Positions 13,944 through 15,232 of a stretch of 15,232 bases of DNA are shown piece after piece. The stretch lies in NCBI GenBank assembly GCA_039034035.1, contig JBCCBN010000057.1, forward strand, positions 1 to 15,232, given 5' to 3'. A program made the translations under genes and the position numbers. The notes beneath the pieces are model-generated. The model was given only the letters and a program-made list of their open reading frames with translations. It was not told the DNA's origin and made no database searches. How positions within the stretch are numbered: position 1 is the stretch's first letter; the number at the start of each line of letters is the position of its first letter. The stretch comes from UBA5336 sp039034035. Lineage in GTDB: Bacteria > Pseudomonadota > Alphaproteobacteria > Caulobacterales > Hyphomonadaceae.

Positions 13944-14326
13944 CCCCCCGTTCAGGGTGTTCTGCCCCTAAAACTGGTTGTCGGACCGTGCGACCGGGCC
14001 GCGTGTGAGCCTTGCGCTAGGCCCGTGATAAGGACCGGACCCGGGCATGGGGTTCCAGCCCGGCTGGTTCGAGCATTGTCTTCCTCGTTGAAGCCATCAG
14101 TGCCACAAGCTCCAGCCCCAAGACCATTCCCGAATTTCAGTTTGCACCGAAATTGAGCAGTTGACGCCCGCTTGTCTGGCCGCGCAGCGTCGTACGGGTG
14201 CAAGCTGGGGAACGAGCATCCGGTTGAACCCGGGTCGCACCTACAACCTGACCGTGACGGGGGCATGACGGTTTGGATTTGATTGGGCGAGCGGGCCGAG
14301 CTGACCCGCCTCCAGCGCGCCGGCGC
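13944..14326. other. intergenic stretch with hairpins, no convincing gene
   Basis: About 380 bases between the terminator and the stop of the small minus-strand gene. I see no long frame with normal codon use. CGGGCC (13995-14000) can pair with GGCCCG (14020-14025). CCGGGC (14041-14046) can pair with GCCCGG (14058-14063) and possibly extend outwards. AATTTC (14133-14138) can pair with GAAATT (14149-14154). A TTGACGCC at 14161 resembles a Caulobacter -35 but has no -10 at the right distance. A 35-codon frame (TTG 14161 to TGA 14268) ends in NPGRTYNLTVTGA, which reads like the tail of a beta-rich domain; it may be chance or a remnant. A small structured RNA is possible but unproven. Confidence 0.4.
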
Positions 14327-14614
14327 TTAGTGGGGCTCGTCCGACACGCGGATCTGGGGTTGGCCGTCCAGCCCGGCAAACTCGCCCATAATGCTGGCAT
14401 CCACATGGGCCGGCAGATCGCTGGCATCAAACGCAGTTGATTGGGGGATGTGGTAGATCTCCACATATTCGGTCATGCCGTTTGTATGCGTTGTAAACGC
14501 CTCCAGTCGCCGGACATGGCCATGCTGACCTGGGGCCACGCCGGAGGCCCACGCTTCAAAAGCCGCAGCCGTTACGCCCTGTTTGAGGCGGTAGACCACA
14601 ATCAGCTTTGCCAT
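14327..14614 (-). CDS. small dimeric alpha/beta-barrel-like protein (possibly REDY/HapK-like)
   Basis: A 95-residue protein beginning MAKLIVVYRLKQGV, a first strand followed by an amphipathic helix (TAAAFEAWASGV), then VRRLEAFTTHTNG, a second strand pair with EYVEIYHIP and a second helix region. This ferredoxin-like pattern fits dimeric alpha/beta-barrel proteins; it most recalls REDY-like HapK proteins, a call made from memory with modest confidence. No catalytic residues can be assigned. ATG 14614 is preceded by GGGGAAGAGAG and is preferred to the upstream start at 14641. The gene is divergent from carB by 255 bases, and a perfect inverted repeat lies 46 bases upstream. Confidence 0.65.
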   Translation of the reverse strand: MAKLIVVYRLKQGVTAAAFEAWASGVAPGQHGHVRRLEAFTTHTNGMTEYVEIYHIPQSTAFDASDLPAHVDASIMGEFAGLDGQPQIRVSDEPH

Positions 14615-14659
14615 TCGCTCTCTTCCCCGGAGGAAATGCACCAGTGCGGGTCCATCCCG

Positions 14660-14675
14660 GTGAGATATTTCTCAC
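14660..14675. promoter_or_regulatory. perfect inverted repeat, possible operator
   Basis: GTGAGA-TATT-TCTCAC, six-base arms with a four-base AT spacer, between the divergent HapK-like gene and carB. On the minus strand it overlaps a weak -10-like AAATAT that follows TTCACC at 17 bases, so a repressor bound here could control the minus-strand gene. No regulator gene is adjacent. Confidence 0.35.
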
Positions 14676-14800
14676 ACCTCTCGAAACGGTGAAAGGAAGG
14701 AACTGCATTTCGCGCCACCGCATCGATTGCAGCGTCGGCAATCGGTACAGGTTTGGCGGCGCTGCTGCCGAAAAAACCATCCCGCCTGCAGCAATTGTGC

Positions 14801-14830
14801 TTGCCCGATGGCCCCCGACTCCGCTACTGC
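14801..14830 (+). promoter_or_regulatory. candidate carB promoter
   Basis: TTGCCCGA (14801-14808), 14 bases, GCTACTGC (14823-14830). The spacing and partial matches fit the Caulobacter housekeeping consensus TTGACGNS-N10-14-GCTANAWC. It would give a leader of about 30-35 bases carrying TGGGAG (14858-14863), six bases before the carB ATG. Confidence 0.3.
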
Positions 14831-14869
14831 ACAGCCGTTTGCCCGCGCGCCGCCAAATGGGAGCAACCG

Positions 14870-15232
14870 ATGCCCAAACGGACTGATATCGCGTCCATCC
14901 TCGTCATCGGTGCTGGTCCGATCGTGATCGGCCAGGCGTGTGAATTCGACTATTCCGGTGTGCAGGCGGTCAAGGCGCTCAAGGCTGAGGGGTACCGGGT
15001 CATTCTGGTGAATTCCAACCCGGCCACGATCATGACCGATCCGGAGCTGGCGGATGCCACCTATATCGAACCAATCAATGCCGAGTTCGTGGAAAAGATC
15101 ATCGAACGCGAAAAGCCTGATGCGCTCTTGCCGACCATGGGAGGGCAGACGGCCCTCAATTGCGCGCTCGATCTCTACTATTCCGGCGCTCTGGAGCGCC
15201 ATGGGGTCGAGCTGATCGGCGCCCGGGCTGAC
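14870..15232 (+). CDS. carB: carbamoyl-phosphate synthase large subunit, N-terminal part (cut by window edge)
   Basis: The first 121 codons of carB, open to the last base of the window. The start MPKRTDI is followed by the hallmark ILVIGAGPIVIGQACEFDYS, then VILVNSNPATIMTDPELADA, YIEPINAEFVEKII and LLPTMGGQTALNCALDL, the N-terminal pre-ATP-grasp domain. The complete protein is usually about 1,070-1,100 residues and makes carbamoyl phosphate from bicarbonate, ATP and glutamine-derived ammonia with CarA, for arginine and pyrimidine synthesis. TGGGAG six bases before the ATG supports this start. No carA is adjacent upstream, so the two subunit genes are separated here. The upstream 255 bases hold a possible promoter and an inverted repeat. 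Confidence 0.97.
   Translation, partial: MPKRTDIASILVIGAGPIVIGQACEFDYSGVQAVKALKAEGYRVILVNSNPATIMTDPELADATYIEPINAEFVEKIIEREKPDALLPTMGGQTALNCALDLYYSGALERHGVELIGARAD

Noticed and set aside
14056..14075. GGTTCGA, similar to a tRNA T-loop
   Set aside because: The flanks do not form a T-arm, and there is no acceptor stem or anticodon arm around it.
14672..15202. Minus-strand 176-codon frame across the carB start
   Set aside because: Antisense to the unmistakable CarB N-terminus.

Overview
The window is high-GC, gene-dense DNA from an alphaproteobacterium. The gene set (ExoD-like protein, IscU/NifU-like scaffold near yidD, exported DUF922-type protein, ACAD10/11-type acyl-CoA dehydrogenase) and a few Caulobacter-like promoter motifs fit a marine Maricaulis/Hyphomonadaceae-type bacterium, but the genus is an inference. 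I see no tRNA, rRNA, insertion sequence, prophage, CRISPR array or conjugative gene; this looks like ordinary chromosome.

Layout. Positions 1-1218: a small one-helix membrane protein and a PPP-type metallophosphatase (+). Positions 1290-3064 (-): an acyl-CoA carboxylase carboxyltransferase followed by a free-standing 71-residue biotin carrier. Positions 3284-6260 (+), divergent from it: an ACAD10/11-type acyl-CoA dehydrogenase, a crotonase-fold protein and a TauD/TfdA dioxygenase, closely spaced and probably one operon. Positions 6362-8418: ExoD-like membrane protein, IscU/NifU-like scaffold and YidD on +, with a three-helix membrane protein wedged in on -. Positions 8467-9978: a membrane-anchored metallo-beta-lactamase-fold (MBL) hydrolase (+) abutting a secreted protein (-). 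Positions 10205-11932: an exported DUF922-like protein (+) facing a desaturase plus a small membrane protein (-). Positions 12158-13882: a membrane-anchored M48 metalloprotease (-) divergent from a glyoxalase-II-like MBL hydrolase (+). Then a hairpin, about 380 bases without a convincing gene, a small alpha/beta-barrel protein (-), and the first 121 codons of carB, cut by the window edge.

The only evident pathway cluster is 1290-6260: carboxylation, alpha,beta-dehydrogenation, crotonase and 2-oxoglutarate-dependent oxygenase functions suggest catabolism of an acyl-CoA of unknown identity. No biotin carboxylase or CoA ligase is inside the window, so the pathway is incomplete here.

I did not find a clearly new defence or mobile system. 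The points most worth a second look are a DUF922-like protein whose expected HExxH motif reads HQDGH, an M48 protease with a dockerin/EF-hand-like loop just before its zinc motif, a crotonase lacking one of the two classical glutamates, and a carboxyltransferase gene whose best promoter predicts a leaderless mRNA.
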